From the NCBI RefSeq assembly GCF_040543805.1, contig NZ_JBEUMS010000006.1, forward strand, positions 124,001 to 188,000: a stretch of DNA of 64,000 nt. Direction: 5' to 3'. The translations under genes and the position numbers were made by a program. Position 1 is the stretch's first letter, and each line of letters opens with the position of its first letter. The notes under the pieces were generated by a model, which worked only from the letters and a program-made list of their open reading frames with translations, did no database searches and was not told the DNA's origin. This DNA is from Arcicella rosea. GTDB lineage: Bacteria; Bacteroidota; Bacteroidia; Cytophagales; Spirosomataceae. This document shows positions 53,738 to 60,744 of the stretch, piece by piece.

Positions 53738-53794
53738 TTAACGATTTTTCATTACAGTGAAAAATAACTCAAATCTATTTAATTAGAAAATTCG

Positions 53795-53827
53795 AAGAGA
53801 ATGTCGTTAAAGGCATTCTCTTTTGTT
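53795..53827 (+). terminator. Terminator of the barrel protein gene
   Basis: 9-bp stem AAGAGAATG (53795-53803) with CATTCTCTT (53814-53822), followed by TTGTTTT on the plus strand. Confidence 0.65.
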
Positions 53828-53837
53828 TTAATGACCA

Positions 53838-53881
53838 TAAAAAAGAGGTTTCCTTATTCAAGAAAACCTCTCTCTAATCTA
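53838..53881 (-). terminator. Minus-strand terminator downstream of a small ORF
   Basis: On the minus strand AGAGGTTT (53881-53874) pairs with AAACCTCT (53851-53844), then a run of six T. It starts 8 bp beyond the stop of the 53-residue ORF at 53889-54050 and suits no other gene on that strand. Confidence 0.75.
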
Positions 53882-53888
53882 TAAATTG

Positions 53889-54050
53889 CTACTTAGTGGC
53901 AACGTGAATGTTAGATGGCGTTAGGAAATCGAAAAAACGCTCTAACCAACTTTTATTTGCATCATTTGCTTGTGATGCTTTCAAGTTTTCTGTTTTGTGG
54001 CTCTTTGATTCTTCCAGAATCATTTCGGCCAATAAAGGATAGTATTTCAT
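53889..54050 (-). CDS. Small ORF, 53 residues, unknown function
   Basis: An ATG-started frame of 54 codons including the stop. The product starts MKYYPLLAEMILEESKSH, is polar and charged in the middle (Lys, Asn, Ser, Ala) and has an amphipathic aromatic segment (SWLERFFDFLTP) at about 34-45. There is no signal peptide or transmembrane helix. Support for expression: a minus-strand terminator starts 8 bp after the stop. No family is known to me. It lies in a 518-bp spacer that is otherwise empty, which makes it the likely reason for that spacer. Confidence 0.55.
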   Translation of the reverse strand: MKYYPLLAEMILEESKSHKTENLKASQANDANKSWLERFFDFLTPSNIHVATK

Positions 54051-54113
54051 AAATTTGTGTTGTTTAATGATACACGGTTAATGATTATTGATACTCTAAG
54101 CTGAGGTTCACAT

Positions 54114-54150
54114 AAAAAAGTGATAATCGTTTAATCCGAGTTAATCACTT
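54114..54150 (-). terminator. Hairpin with T-run between pgeF and the small ORF
   Basis: On the minus strand AAGTGATTAA pairs imperfectly with TTATCACTT (54150-54141 with 54127-54119), followed by TTTTTTATG. It may be the terminator of pgeF, 106 bp upstream, or a hairpin at the start of the small-ORF transcript. Confidence 0.6.
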
Positions 54151-54158
54151 GACAGACA

Positions 54159-54185
54159 CAAAGTTACGAATATTAGTTCTCACAA
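54159..54185 (-). promoter_or_regulatory. Promoter-like element upstream of the small ORF
   Basis: On the minus strand TTG (54185-54183), 16 bp, TAACTTTG (54166-54159). Transcription would start near 54152, directly before the hairpin at 54150-54114. It may drive the small ORF or a short terminated RNA. Confidence 0.4.
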
Positions 54186-54255
54186 TTGCAAAAAATATAA
54201 CTATTCCAATACAGATTCTTTAAATACTGCAATTATATTTGATTATTCTCAGAAA

Positions 54256-54999
54256 TCAACCATTTTTAATACCAATAATGGCTAACATTCTTCCTGTTTT
54301 TCCTTTTTCTTTTCTGTGTGAAAAATAACTTTCATTGTCTAAAACAGTGGAGAATTTAGAGATTTCAATTTGATTGACGGGTACTCCCGCTTCTAATAAT
54401 TGTGCCTGATTGGCTTGTTTCAAATCGACAAAGTATTTAGCTTTTTCAGCATCAAATCTTTTGAATTTCTCTTCAAAATTTTGGGCTACCTCCTCTCCTA
54501 CTTCAAAAGAACATTCATCAATACAAGTCCCAATGTATGCAAAACAATCTGCGGGATTTGTACCAAAGTCTGCCACCATTTGTTGAATAGTTTTAGTGAC
54601 AATTCCCAAAACCGTTCCTCGCCAACCTGCATGAATGGAAGCTACTACTTTTTGCTTATCATCATAAATCAAAATGGGTGTGCAATCTGCCACAGTAACG
54701 GTTACAAATACATCGGCTTGATTAGTAATCAAAGCATCAAAGCCTTCATAAGCACCTGCTTGTGTTGTACTTAATATTTTATCTTCATGTATTTGATAAG
54801 AATAGGCTACCTTTTCTGCAGAAAAACCGAGTGCTTCAAAGAATTTATCTCTATTTTTATAAACATTTTCAAGATTGTCTCCTGAATGCAAACCTAAATT
54901 CAATGAAGCATAAGGTGCTTCACTATAACCATCTTTCCGAGTACTTTCAGCGGCAACTAGTTTGGGGAATTGTTGAAATATTTGGGGTTTGGTAAACAT
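54256..54999 (-). CDS. pgeF: Peptidoglycan editing factor / polyphenol oxidase family (laccase domain)
   Basis: A 247-residue protein from the ATG at 54999 (MFTKPQIFQQFPKL). A longer frame to 55089 adds a hydrophobic stretch that is translated from a low-complexity repeat, so it is not a signal peptide. The family's His-Cys-His zinc site is visible in LNLGLHSGDN, TVADCTPILI and SIHAGWRGT. PgeF homologues in E. coli remove wrongly attached L-Ser from the muropeptide precursor; others were called multicopper oxidases or purine nucleoside phosphorylases. The first role is the best guess. Confidence 0.92.
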   Translation of the reverse strand: MFTKPQIFQQFPKLVAAESTRKDGYSEAPYASLNLGLHSGDNLENVYKNRDKFFEALGFSAEKVAYSYQIHEDKILSTTQAGAYEGFDALITNQADVFVTVTVADCTPILIYDDKQKVVASIHAGWRGTVLGIVTKTIQQMVADFGTNPADCFAYIGTCIDECSFEVGEEVAQNFEEKFKRFDAEKAKYFVDLKQANQAQLLEAGVPVNQIEISKFSTVLDNESYFSHRKEKGKTGRMLAIIGIKNG

Positions 55000-55029
55000 A
55001 TTTTTATGGAATTTTAGAGTTGAGACAAA

Positions 55030-55191
55030 AGAAGCAAGAGGCAAGACATAAGAAACAAGAAGAAAGAAAAAAGAGACAAGAGTAAACAACTTTTGTCTTA
55101 AGCTTATCTTTTATGTGAAATCTTAAAACAAAAATCTTGAATCTTGTTTCTTGCTTCTTGCTTCTTGCTTCTTGCTTCTTGCTTCTAAAAT
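55030..55191. repeat. Imperfect hairpin built on the heptamer CTTGCTT
   Basis: Six perfect tandem copies of CTTGCTT at 55150-55191, preceded by one variant (CTTGTTT at 55143). The left part (55030-55081, with GAAGCAAGAGGCAAGA) is a degenerate complement of the same unit, so the whole can fold back. It fills the spacer between pgeF and the divergent deacetylase gene. Confidence 0.85.
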
Positions 55192-55201
55192 CTAAAGAAA
55201 A

Positions 55202-55972
55202 ATGAAATCTATTTACATACTAATCTTTATCTCCTTAATCAGTTGTCAAGAAAAAAAAGCTCCTCAACCTGCTGGAATTGCGCTTTCTTTTGATGACCGA
55301 TTTATTAAAGAATGGTTTGAATTAAGACCACTCTTTAAAAAGTATCATGCAAAAGTAACATTTTACATTACGCAACCTGATAGTTTATCGACCGAAGAAA
55401 TTGAAATGTTGCATCAATTACAAGCCGATGGACATGAAATCGGCTGTCATGGTGCTATGCACGTGGCTTCGATAAGGTACGTTTGGGAACATTCTTTAGA
55501 AGAATATATGCAAAAAGAAGTATTCCAAGCCCTGAAAACTATGAAGCGACAAGGCTTCTCTCCTACTACTTTTGCGCATCCGGGTGGCTCACAGATTTGG
55601 TATATCGACCGTGAATTGTTAAAACATTTTAGCTTGTTACGTGATGTTTCGATGAAAGAAAGAAACATTTTCGGTTTTACCTATCGCCGAGAAGTAGAAA
55701 ACATGGATGAAATCTATCATCATCACGATGATACCCGAAAAGTAAATGCCTTAATCATTGATGTAAGCGCTAATCTGACTATCGAAGATATTAAAAAAGG
55801 GTTGGCAAAAGCACAAAAAGAACAAGCCGTTATGATGCTTTTTGGTCATAAGCCTCTGCGTAAAATCACTCATAAACCAGAAGAATATGGCTTTGATATA
55901 CATTTTTTAGAGCAAATCTTGGCAGAAAGTGCTAAATTGAAGCTTCAATACTTCACAATGAATTCTTTGTAG
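55202..55972 (+). CDS. Polysaccharide deacetylase (NodB/CE4-type) lipoprotein
   Basis: A 256-residue lipoprotein with a lipobox at Cys15 (SLISC). The NodB-fold motifs are present: ALSFDDRF (catalytic and metal Asp pair, motif 1) and GHEIGCHGAMH (metal His-His in HxxxH, motif 2), then TFAHPGGS (motif 3). Members remove N- or O-acetyl groups from peptidoglycan, chitin or exopolysaccharides. As a lipoprotein it would act in the periplasm or at the surface. The substrate is unknown. It lies between two repeat-built spacers. Confidence 0.88.
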   Translation: MKSIYILIFISLISCQEKKAPQPAGIALSFDDRFIKEWFELRPLFKKYHAKVTFYITQPDSLSTEEIEMLHQLQADGHEIGCHGAMHVASIRYVWEHSLEEYMQKEVFQALKTMKRQGFSPTTFAHPGGSQIWYIDRELLKHFSLLRDVSMKERNIFGFTYRREVENMDEIYHHHDDTRKVNALIIDVSANLTIEDIKKGLAKAQKEQAVMMLFGHKPLRKITHKPEEYGFDIHFLEQILAESAKLKLQYFTMNSL

Positions 55973-56123
55973 TTTATGAGTTTATGAGTTTATGAGTTTA
56001 TGAGTTTATGAGTTTATGAGTGACAATCGCTTTTTAAGTTTGTGGGTTCATTAATTCTCATAAGATTGTTAATCATATTTTCATCTTTCTAAATAAACTC
56101 ATTGACTCATAAGCTCATAAACT
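55973..56123. repeat. Imperfect hairpin built on the octamer TTTATGAG
   Basis: Six perfect tandem copies of TTTATGAG at 55973-56020, starting right after the deacetylase stop codon. Around 56095-56123 lies a degenerate reverse complement (ACTCATTGACTCATAAGCTC). The two parts can pair. It fills the 177-bp spacer before the M28 gene. Confidence 0.85.
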
Positions 56124-56149
56124 AAAAAGAAATCATCAACCAATAAAAA

Positions 56150-57526
56150 ATGAAAAAACAAACTACCTTCATCACAAGTTTAATTTTATCGTTATCATTA
56201 TCCTCTTTTGCACAAGATAATGATTCAACAGTAATTCGTAAATTCTTCAATGAATCTCTCTCAAATGGCAAATCTTATGAATGGCTTCGTGATTTAACGA
56301 CCAATGTTGGTCCAAGATTAAGTGGTTCGGAAGGTGCTAAAAAAGCAGTACAGTGGGGAAAAACACTTTTAGAAAGCGGTGGCTACGACCGTGTTTTTTT
56401 ACAAGATGTCATGGTGCCACATTGGGTGCGTGGTGCTAAAGAAGAAGGCTATATTTTAGATGGTAAACAGAAAATCAAAGTACCTTTAGTAGCTTTGGGG
56501 GGGTCGGTGGCTACGCCTAAAAAAGGGATTACGGCAGAAGTAATTGAAGTAAAAACCTTTCAAGAACTAAGAGCTTTGGGCAAAGAAAAATGCGAAGGCA
56601 AAATCATTTTCTTCAATCGCCCGATGGATCCTACCAAGATTAATACTTTTGAAGCGTATGGACAAGCTGGCGACCAACGTCGTAGTGGTGCAAATGAAGC
56701 AGCAAAATTAGGTGCGATAGGCGTTATCATTCGTTCGTTGAGTAGTACTGAAAACGATTTTCCGCATACAGGTTCTATGGTCTATGCAACGGGTGTACCA
56801 TTGATTCCTGCGGCAGCATTGAGTACCAATGCTGCTACTTTATTGAGCAAAACTTTGAAGGAAAATCCGAATACAAAATTCTATTTCAAACAGTCTTGCG
56901 AGACTTTACCTGATGCTCCTTCGCATAATGTGGTGGCAGAAATTAAAGGTACTGAACATCCAGAAGAGATTATTGTGGTGGGCGGACACTTAGATTCATG
57001 GGATTTAGCACAAGGTGCACATGATGACGGAACAGGTATTGTACAGTCGATGGAAGTGGCTCGTTTATTCAAAAATTTGGGTATCAAACCGAAGCATACT
57101 ATCAGAATAGTATTGTTTATGAATGAAGAAAACGGAAACCGTGGCGGTGTGAAATATGCAGAATTAGCCAAGCAAAATAATGAGAAACATATTTTCGCAT
57201 TAGAGTCTGACAATGGTGGCTTTACTCCTCGTGGCTTTGGTATGCAAGGTGCATCGGCTGATTTATTAGCGAAAGTTCAGTCGTATCGTACACTGTTAGC
57301 ACCTTATGGTTTACATGAAATTGAACGTGGAGGTGGCGGTGTTGATATTGGTCCTTTGGCACCACAAGGCACAGTATTGATAGGTTTTAAACCAGATGCT
57401 CAACGTTATTTCGAATATCACCATGCCTCAAATGACACTTTTGATACCGTAAACCAACGAGAATTAGAAATGGGTGCGGCATCAATGGCAAGCTTAATTT
57501 ACTTATTAGATAATTTGACTAATTAA
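56150..57526 (+). CDS. M28 family metallopeptidase (carboxypeptidase Q-like)
   Basis: A 458-residue exported peptidase: signal peptide (1-21, ending SSFAQ), a PA-domain insertion (about 110-250), and the M28 zinc core with VVGGHLDSWDLAQGAHDDGTG (His and bridging Asp), LFMNEENGNRG (catalytic Glu and zinc Glu), ESDNGG and a later EYHHASNDTFD (His). All metal ligands expected for two zinc ions are visible. The closest characterised relatives are plasma glutamate carboxypeptidase and Bacteroidota homologues that cleave dipeptides. The substrate is unknown. It is a single gene. Confidence 0.92.
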   Translation: MKKQTTFITSLILSLSLSSFAQDNDSTVIRKFFNESLSNGKSYEWLRDLTTNVGPRLSGSEGAKKAVQWGKTLLESGGYDRVFLQDVMVPHWVRGAKEEGYILDGKQKIKVPLVALGGSVATPKKGITAEVIEVKTFQELRALGKEKCEGKIIFFNRPMDPTKINTFEAYGQAGDQRRSGANEAAKLGAIGVIIRSLSSTENDFPHTGSMVYATGVPLIPAAALSTNAATLLSKTLKENPNTKFYFKQSCETLPDAPSHNVVAEIKGTEHPEEIIVVGGHLDSWDLAQGAHDDGTGIVQSMEVARLFKNLGIKPKHTIRIVLFMNEENGNRGGVKYAELAKQNNEKHIFALESDNGGFTPRGFGMQGASADLLAKVQSYRTLLAPYGLHEIERGGGGVDIGPLAPQGTVLIGFKPDAQRYFEYHHASNDTFDTVNQRELEMGAASMASLIYLLDNLTN

Positions 57527-57544
57527 GTCGCTTAGTTTTTAACT

Positions 57545-57580
57545 TTTAGCTTTGACAAATTCAAATTTGTCAAAGCTAAA
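57545..57580. terminator. Long hairpin after the M28 gene
   Basis: Perfect 17-bp arms (57545-57561 and 57564-57580) with a 2-nt centre. It lies 19 bp beyond the stop codon. There is no T-run after it, so termination may depend on other factors. Confidence 0.6.
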
Positions 57581-57603
57581 TTCTAACAAAAAGGATAAAA
57601 TTT

Positions 57604-57855
57604 TCCTCTTTTTACCCCAACTTTCCATATAAAAGAGGAAAATTTGTGTCTTTTTCATGGAAAGTTGCTTCTTCAAGTAGCAAAATTCCTTCTTTTTTGC
57701 GGAATATTGCGTTTTTAACAAGAAAACTTCCTTCTTTTTTACGGATAATTGCGGTTTTAGGTAGAAAAATTGCTATTCAAAGTACCAAAATTCTATCTCA
57801 GAATAGAAATACTCCTTCTTTTTTGCGGGAAATTGCGGTTTTAAGTTGAATTGAC
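57604..57855. repeat. About six tandem copies of a degenerate 42-bp unit
   Basis: Copies begin at 57604, 57646, 57688, 57730, 57772 and 57814. The best conserved three (57688, 57730, 57814) start CCTTCTTTTTTGCGG and continue with ATTGCGGTTTTA; the fifth copy is very degenerate. Because 42 is divisible by three, one plus-strand frame stays open through all copies: from a GTG at 57646 to a stop at 57849 it repeats a 14-residue pattern close to PSFLRxIAVLxRKL. Whether it is translated is unknown. A plus-strand terminator follows at 57878. The repeat has no conserved spacers and is not a CRISPR array. Confidence 0.8.
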
Positions 57856-57877
57856 TCAGTATGGTTAATCAAAAAAT

Positions 57878-57913
57878 GGCATCAGGAATATGTTTTCTTG
57901 ATGCCGTTTTTTT
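57878..57913 (+). terminator. Terminator after the 42-bp repeat region
   Basis: Stem GGCATCAGGAA (57878-57888) with TTCTTGATGCC (57895-57905), one mismatch, then a run of seven T. It shows that transcription from the left, from the M28 gene or from the repeat frame, is expected to reach here. Confidence 0.85.
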
Positions 57914-57930
57914 GTGCAATTGATATAAAT

Positions 57931-58030
57931 AAATCCCGAAGGGATGATACGATTAAATGTTTCACCCTTTCAGGGTTCTGTAAACGATATTTCAATGCAT
58001 TACTATAATACTGACATCCCTTCGGGATTT
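57931..58030. repeat. REP-like composite inverted repeat with CCCGAAGGG-type palindromes
   Basis: A perfect 16-bp inverted repeat (57931-57946 and 58015-58030, AAATCCCGAAGGGATG and complement) encloses 68 bp that hold a smaller palindrome, ACCCTTTCAGGGT (57964-57976). All three parts share the CCC-spacer-GGG form. No flanking target duplication or ORF is seen. It resembles dispersed extragenic palindromes, but copies elsewhere in the genome cannot be checked here. Confidence 0.6.
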
Positions 58031-58073
58031 AAAGGGAGGCTTTATGGCTTTCAACGAAAACATCCTTAAGTTG

Positions 58074-58112
58074 TTTACTCATGGCATGACTTGAAGTCAT
58101 GCCATGAGTAAA
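58074..58112. repeat. 19-bp-arm perfect palindrome
   Basis: Arms 58074-58092 (TTTACTCATGGCATGACTT) and 58094-58112 are exact reverse complements about a single G. No T-run follows on either side. It lies 67 bp from the crtW stop codon. It may be a dispersed element, a factor-binding site or a terminator of unusual form. Confidence 0.75.
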
Positions 58113-58179
58113 GAGGACATTTCACCTGTGACCTTTAACTATCATTTTCTCACACATAATACACTTTGAGTGAGCTTCA

Positions 58180-58896
58180 TCAATTTTGCAAACTCTTCAA
58201 TTCTTCTCTCTCCTTAGCCTCCGCCAATTTCCACCAAGGTAAGTATGGATAAGCATGATGTTCGTGATGATAGCCAAAGAAGTAACATGAAATAAAAGCA
58301 ATAAAATGATTGAGTTTCTGACTTCGGGATTTATAAATATCATTCTCTTCATGTTCACCACGATGTGGAAGATATGTGCCGAAATAAAAAAGTTGTAGGG
58401 TACTTAATATTGCTGGTACTTCCCAAAAAACAATTAGGTTTTCCATCGGAAAAACTAATTTCAATAGATTATAAGTAATTGCCATCAACAAAATCTGCCA
58501 GAAGGTAACGTATTCTAAAGCAAATTTTAAATACCATCTAAAAAAGTTACCATGATAATAATCTGGGTCTTCGTCAGTCACTACGTTTTTATGATGTAAG
58601 TGATGTTTCTTCGATAGTTTTGCATAGTTATTAAAAGCAAAAAGTGTAGCACATAAAAAACCAATGGCATAATTGAGTTTTTTATTATTAGGAGCAACAA
58701 CGCCATGAATAGCATCGTGTGCCGTAATAAAAACGCCAGTATAAAGTTGCATTTGAAGCAACACGAAAACGTATACCAAAGGATTATAAAAATCTATCGG
58801 ATAATTCAACAAGTAGGCAAGCGAAATGCCCCAAAGTGAAATAATACTGATGGCAAAAAAGAGTCCTTTATATTTCATAAGATTGAGTGTCGGCAC
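58180..58896 (-). CDS. crtW: CrtW-type beta-carotene ketolase (fatty acid desaturase family)
   Basis: A 238-residue membrane di-iron enzyme with four to five hydrophobic segments. The three His boxes are intact: HDAIH (60-64), KHHLHH (97-102) and HHEHH (210-214). The CrtW pattern FGTYLPHRG (172-180), the DPDYYHGNFFRWYLKF segment after box 2 and HHEHHxxPxxPWWKL at the end favour ketolase over fatty acid desaturase. It would add 4-keto groups to beta-carotene or related pigments. No other crt gene is adjacent. A start at 58878 is a possible alternative. Confidence 0.82.
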   Translation of the reverse strand: MPTLNLMKYKGLFFAISIISLWGISLAYLLNYPIDFYNPLVYVFVLLQMQLYTGVFITAHDAIHGVVAPNNKKLNYAIGFLCATLFAFNNYAKLSKKHHLHHKNVVTDEDPDYYHGNFFRWYLKFALEYVTFWQILLMAITYNLLKLVFPMENLIVFWEVPAILSTLQLFYFGTYLPHRGEHEENDIYKSRSQKLNHFIAFISCYFFGYHHEHHAYPYLPWWKLAEAKEREELKSLQN

Positions 58897-58936
58897 AAGT
58901 AATTAAGGAATAATACTTTAAAAACTCATTTATCCG

Positions 58937-58955
58937 TAACTTTGTTACAAAGATA
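58937..58955. promoter_or_regulatory. Overlapping divergent -7 elements of crtW and the next gene
   Basis: On the plus strand TAACTTTG at 58937-58944; on the minus strand TATCTTTG at 58955-58948. They are 3 bp apart and face away from each other, so the two transcripts would compete for polymerase. The -33 parts are weak. Confidence 0.5.
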
Positions 58956-58989
58956 AGATAAATCATTAGCATCCAGTTTTGCATTCAAT

Positions 58990-59550
58990 ATGGCAAAAAT
59001 AGAAAAAGAATTACAGCAGGCAATTGTGGCGATGCCTCAGAAAGAGAAAGATAAATTATTGTTAAGACTTATCGGCAAAGATGATATTTTGATTCAACAA
59101 TTGACTTTTACTTTGGTAGAAGAAAGCCTAACGATGGAGTCGAGAAGGGATGATATTAAAGTATTGATTGATAAATTATATGATACCACCAATTACTCTT
59201 CGGGTTATTTGATGATGGATATGCGTTATACCAATGCTGAAATTACTCGTCATGTAAAAGTAACGAAAGACAAATACGGAGAAGTAGAATTGACCTTGAA
59301 ATTACTGAAAGAGTGTTTTGAAAAACAATTGAAATGTATTGAAAAATACTCTTCAAAATCAGATACTTTGGCACTTTATGTGGTAAAAAGAACTGATTTC
59401 CTTTTAAAGAAAGTAGTGAAAATACACCCAGATATTCAATTTGATTTTCATGCAGATATGAATACTTTATTGGAGTCTTTGCACAAATACGCTACGGCTT
59501 ATTATGCCAAAGAATTACAAATTCCTCAAAAATTTGAAATCGCTGAGTAA
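58990..59550 (+). CDS. Conserved-looking hypothetical protein, mostly helical
   Basis: A 186-residue cytoplasmic protein without signal peptide. It begins MAKIEKELQQAIVAMPQKEKDKLLLRLIGKD and is rich in Lys, Glu, Leu and Asp, with predicted helices throughout and a few aromatic positions (YSSGYLMMDMRYTNAEI). I do not recognise a family or catalytic motif. The next gene, a methyltransferase, starts 12 bp later on the same strand, so they are probably one operon. A partner or regulator role is possible from context only. Confidence 0.8.
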   Translation: MAKIEKELQQAIVAMPQKEKDKLLLRLIGKDDILIQQLTFTLVEESLTMESRRDDIKVLIDKLYDTTNYSSGYLMMDMRYTNAEITRHVKVTKDKYGEVELTLKLLKECFEKQLKCIEKYSSKSDTLALYVVKRTDFLLKKVVKIHPDIQFDFHADMNTLLESLHKYATAYYAKELQIPQKFEIAE

Positions 59551-59562
59551 ATAAAAAATATT

Positions 59563-60744
59563 ATGAATCAACCTGAACACTTAGCGACTTTTATCAATAC
59601 TTTCTCTGAAAGTCTGCAAGATAATTCCTTCGTAAAAATCTCTTTGGGCAATTATAAAGGCACAGAAGAGCAACTCAAGAATATTTATATCAAAAGAGTT
59701 TTAATCAAGAAAGAAGAAAAACTCAGTTTTACTTATCGCTACAAAACTCGTGATATTGTAAAGAACTTTTCACTGTCGGAAGGTATCAAAGATGTCGAAA
59801 AAGCTTTGCAAGAAGGTTTTAATATTGCTACACTTTTCACAAGTAAATTTGATTTGATTATTGAAAAGTTAAATCAGAAAACCGTTTTGCGTAAAACTGA
59901 TTCAAGTAATCCGAAAGCTATTTCTTTGGAACATGACAAAGCGAAAAATCGCTTGATAAAGCCACAAGAAAAACCGTATTTACATGAATTAAAGATTACT
60001 GACGAAGCAGGAAATGTCTATAAAAATGCACAAGACAAGTATCGTCAGATAAATCATTATGTGGAAATCTTGAGTACTTTAATCAAAGATATTCCTACGC
60101 AAAATCAATTGAAAGTAGCCGATATGGGTTCTGGAAAAGGCTATTTAACTTTTGCTTTGTACGATTATTTAACCAATGTGTTGAAACTTGAAGCAACAGT
60201 AACAGGCGTTGAGTTCCGCCCAGACATGGTGGCACTTTGTAATAAGATTGCTCAAAATACAGGTTTTTCAACACTCAATTTTGTTGAAGGAACAATTGAA
60301 GATTATGACAGTACAGGTACTAATATTTTAATTGCTCTTCATGCTTGCGATACCGCCACAGACGATGCCATTTATAAAGGAATCACCGCCAATGCCGATT
60401 TGATTGTAGTTGCACCTTGCTGTCATAAACAAATCAGAAGAGAAATTGAAAAGCATAAAGCGTCTAATGAATTAGATTTCTTAACGAAGTATGGCATCTT
60501 TTTAGAGCGACAAGCAGAAATGGTAACAGATGGCATTAGAGCGATGATTTTGGAATACTTCGGCTATAAAACTAAAGTGTTTCAATTTATTTCAGATGCT
60601 CATACGCCTAAAAATGTATTGGTCGTAGGAATTAAAAATCCGAATGCGGTATCTAAAAAAGAAGAGATTTTGGCAAAGCTAAAAGCCACAAAAGAGTACT
60701 TTGGCATAGAATATCATCATTTGGAAAAACTTTTATCTATTTAA
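59563..60744 (+). CDS. Class I SAM-dependent methyltransferase (Methyltransf_32-like)
   Basis: A 393-residue protein. The N-terminal 180 residues are an unknown alpha/beta domain. The methyltransferase core starts at about 187: VADMGSGKGYLTFALYDYL (SAM motif I), TGVEFRPDMVALCNKIA (motif II), ALHACDTATDDAIYKG (motif IV-like), and VAPCCHKQIRREIEKH. The HACDTATDxA and PCCHK motifs are those of the PF13679 group, which includes tRNA- and glutathione-related homologues of unclear substrate. It follows an unknown gene by 12 bp. The substrate is unknown. Confidence 0.85.
   Translation: MNQPEHLATFINTFSESLQDNSFVKISLGNYKGTEEQLKNIYIKRVLIKKEEKLSFTYRYKTRDIVKNFSLSEGIKDVEKALQEGFNIATLFTSKFDLIIEKLNQKTVLRKTDSSNPKAISLEHDKAKNRLIKPQEKPYLHELKITDEAGNVYKNAQDKYRQINHYVEILSTLIKDIPTQNQLKVADMGSGKGYLTFALYDYLTNVLKLEATVTGVEFRPDMVALCNKIAQNTGFSTLNFVEGTIEDYDSTGTNILIALHACDTATDDAIYKGITANADLIVVAPCCHKQIRREIEKHKASNELDFLTKYGIFLERQAEMVTDGIRAMILEYFGYKTKVFQFISDAHTPKNVLVVGIKNPNAVSKKEEILAKLKATKEYFGIEYHHLEKLLSI

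Noticed and set aside
54999..55089. N-terminal extension of pgeF looking like a signal peptide
   Set aside because: It is translated from a low-complexity repeat spacer; the conserved protein starts at 54999 and relatives act in the cytoplasm.
55150..56020. Heptamer and octamer arrays as CRISPR or origin iterons
   Set aside because: Units are 7-8 bp without spacers, lie at gene ends, and no dnaA or rep gene is near.
57646..57849. Frame with 14-residue repeats as a firm protein-coding gene
   Set aside because: Starts at GTG, one unit is strongly degenerate, and the opposite strand is also open. Kept as a repeat and as a finding, not as a CDS.
57604..57855. CRISPR array
   Set aside because: The 42-bp units abut directly with no unique spacers, are degenerate, and no cas gene is present.
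57931..58112. Insertion sequence remnant
   Set aside because: No transposase fragment and no target-site duplication can be seen; treated as REP-like palindromes only.
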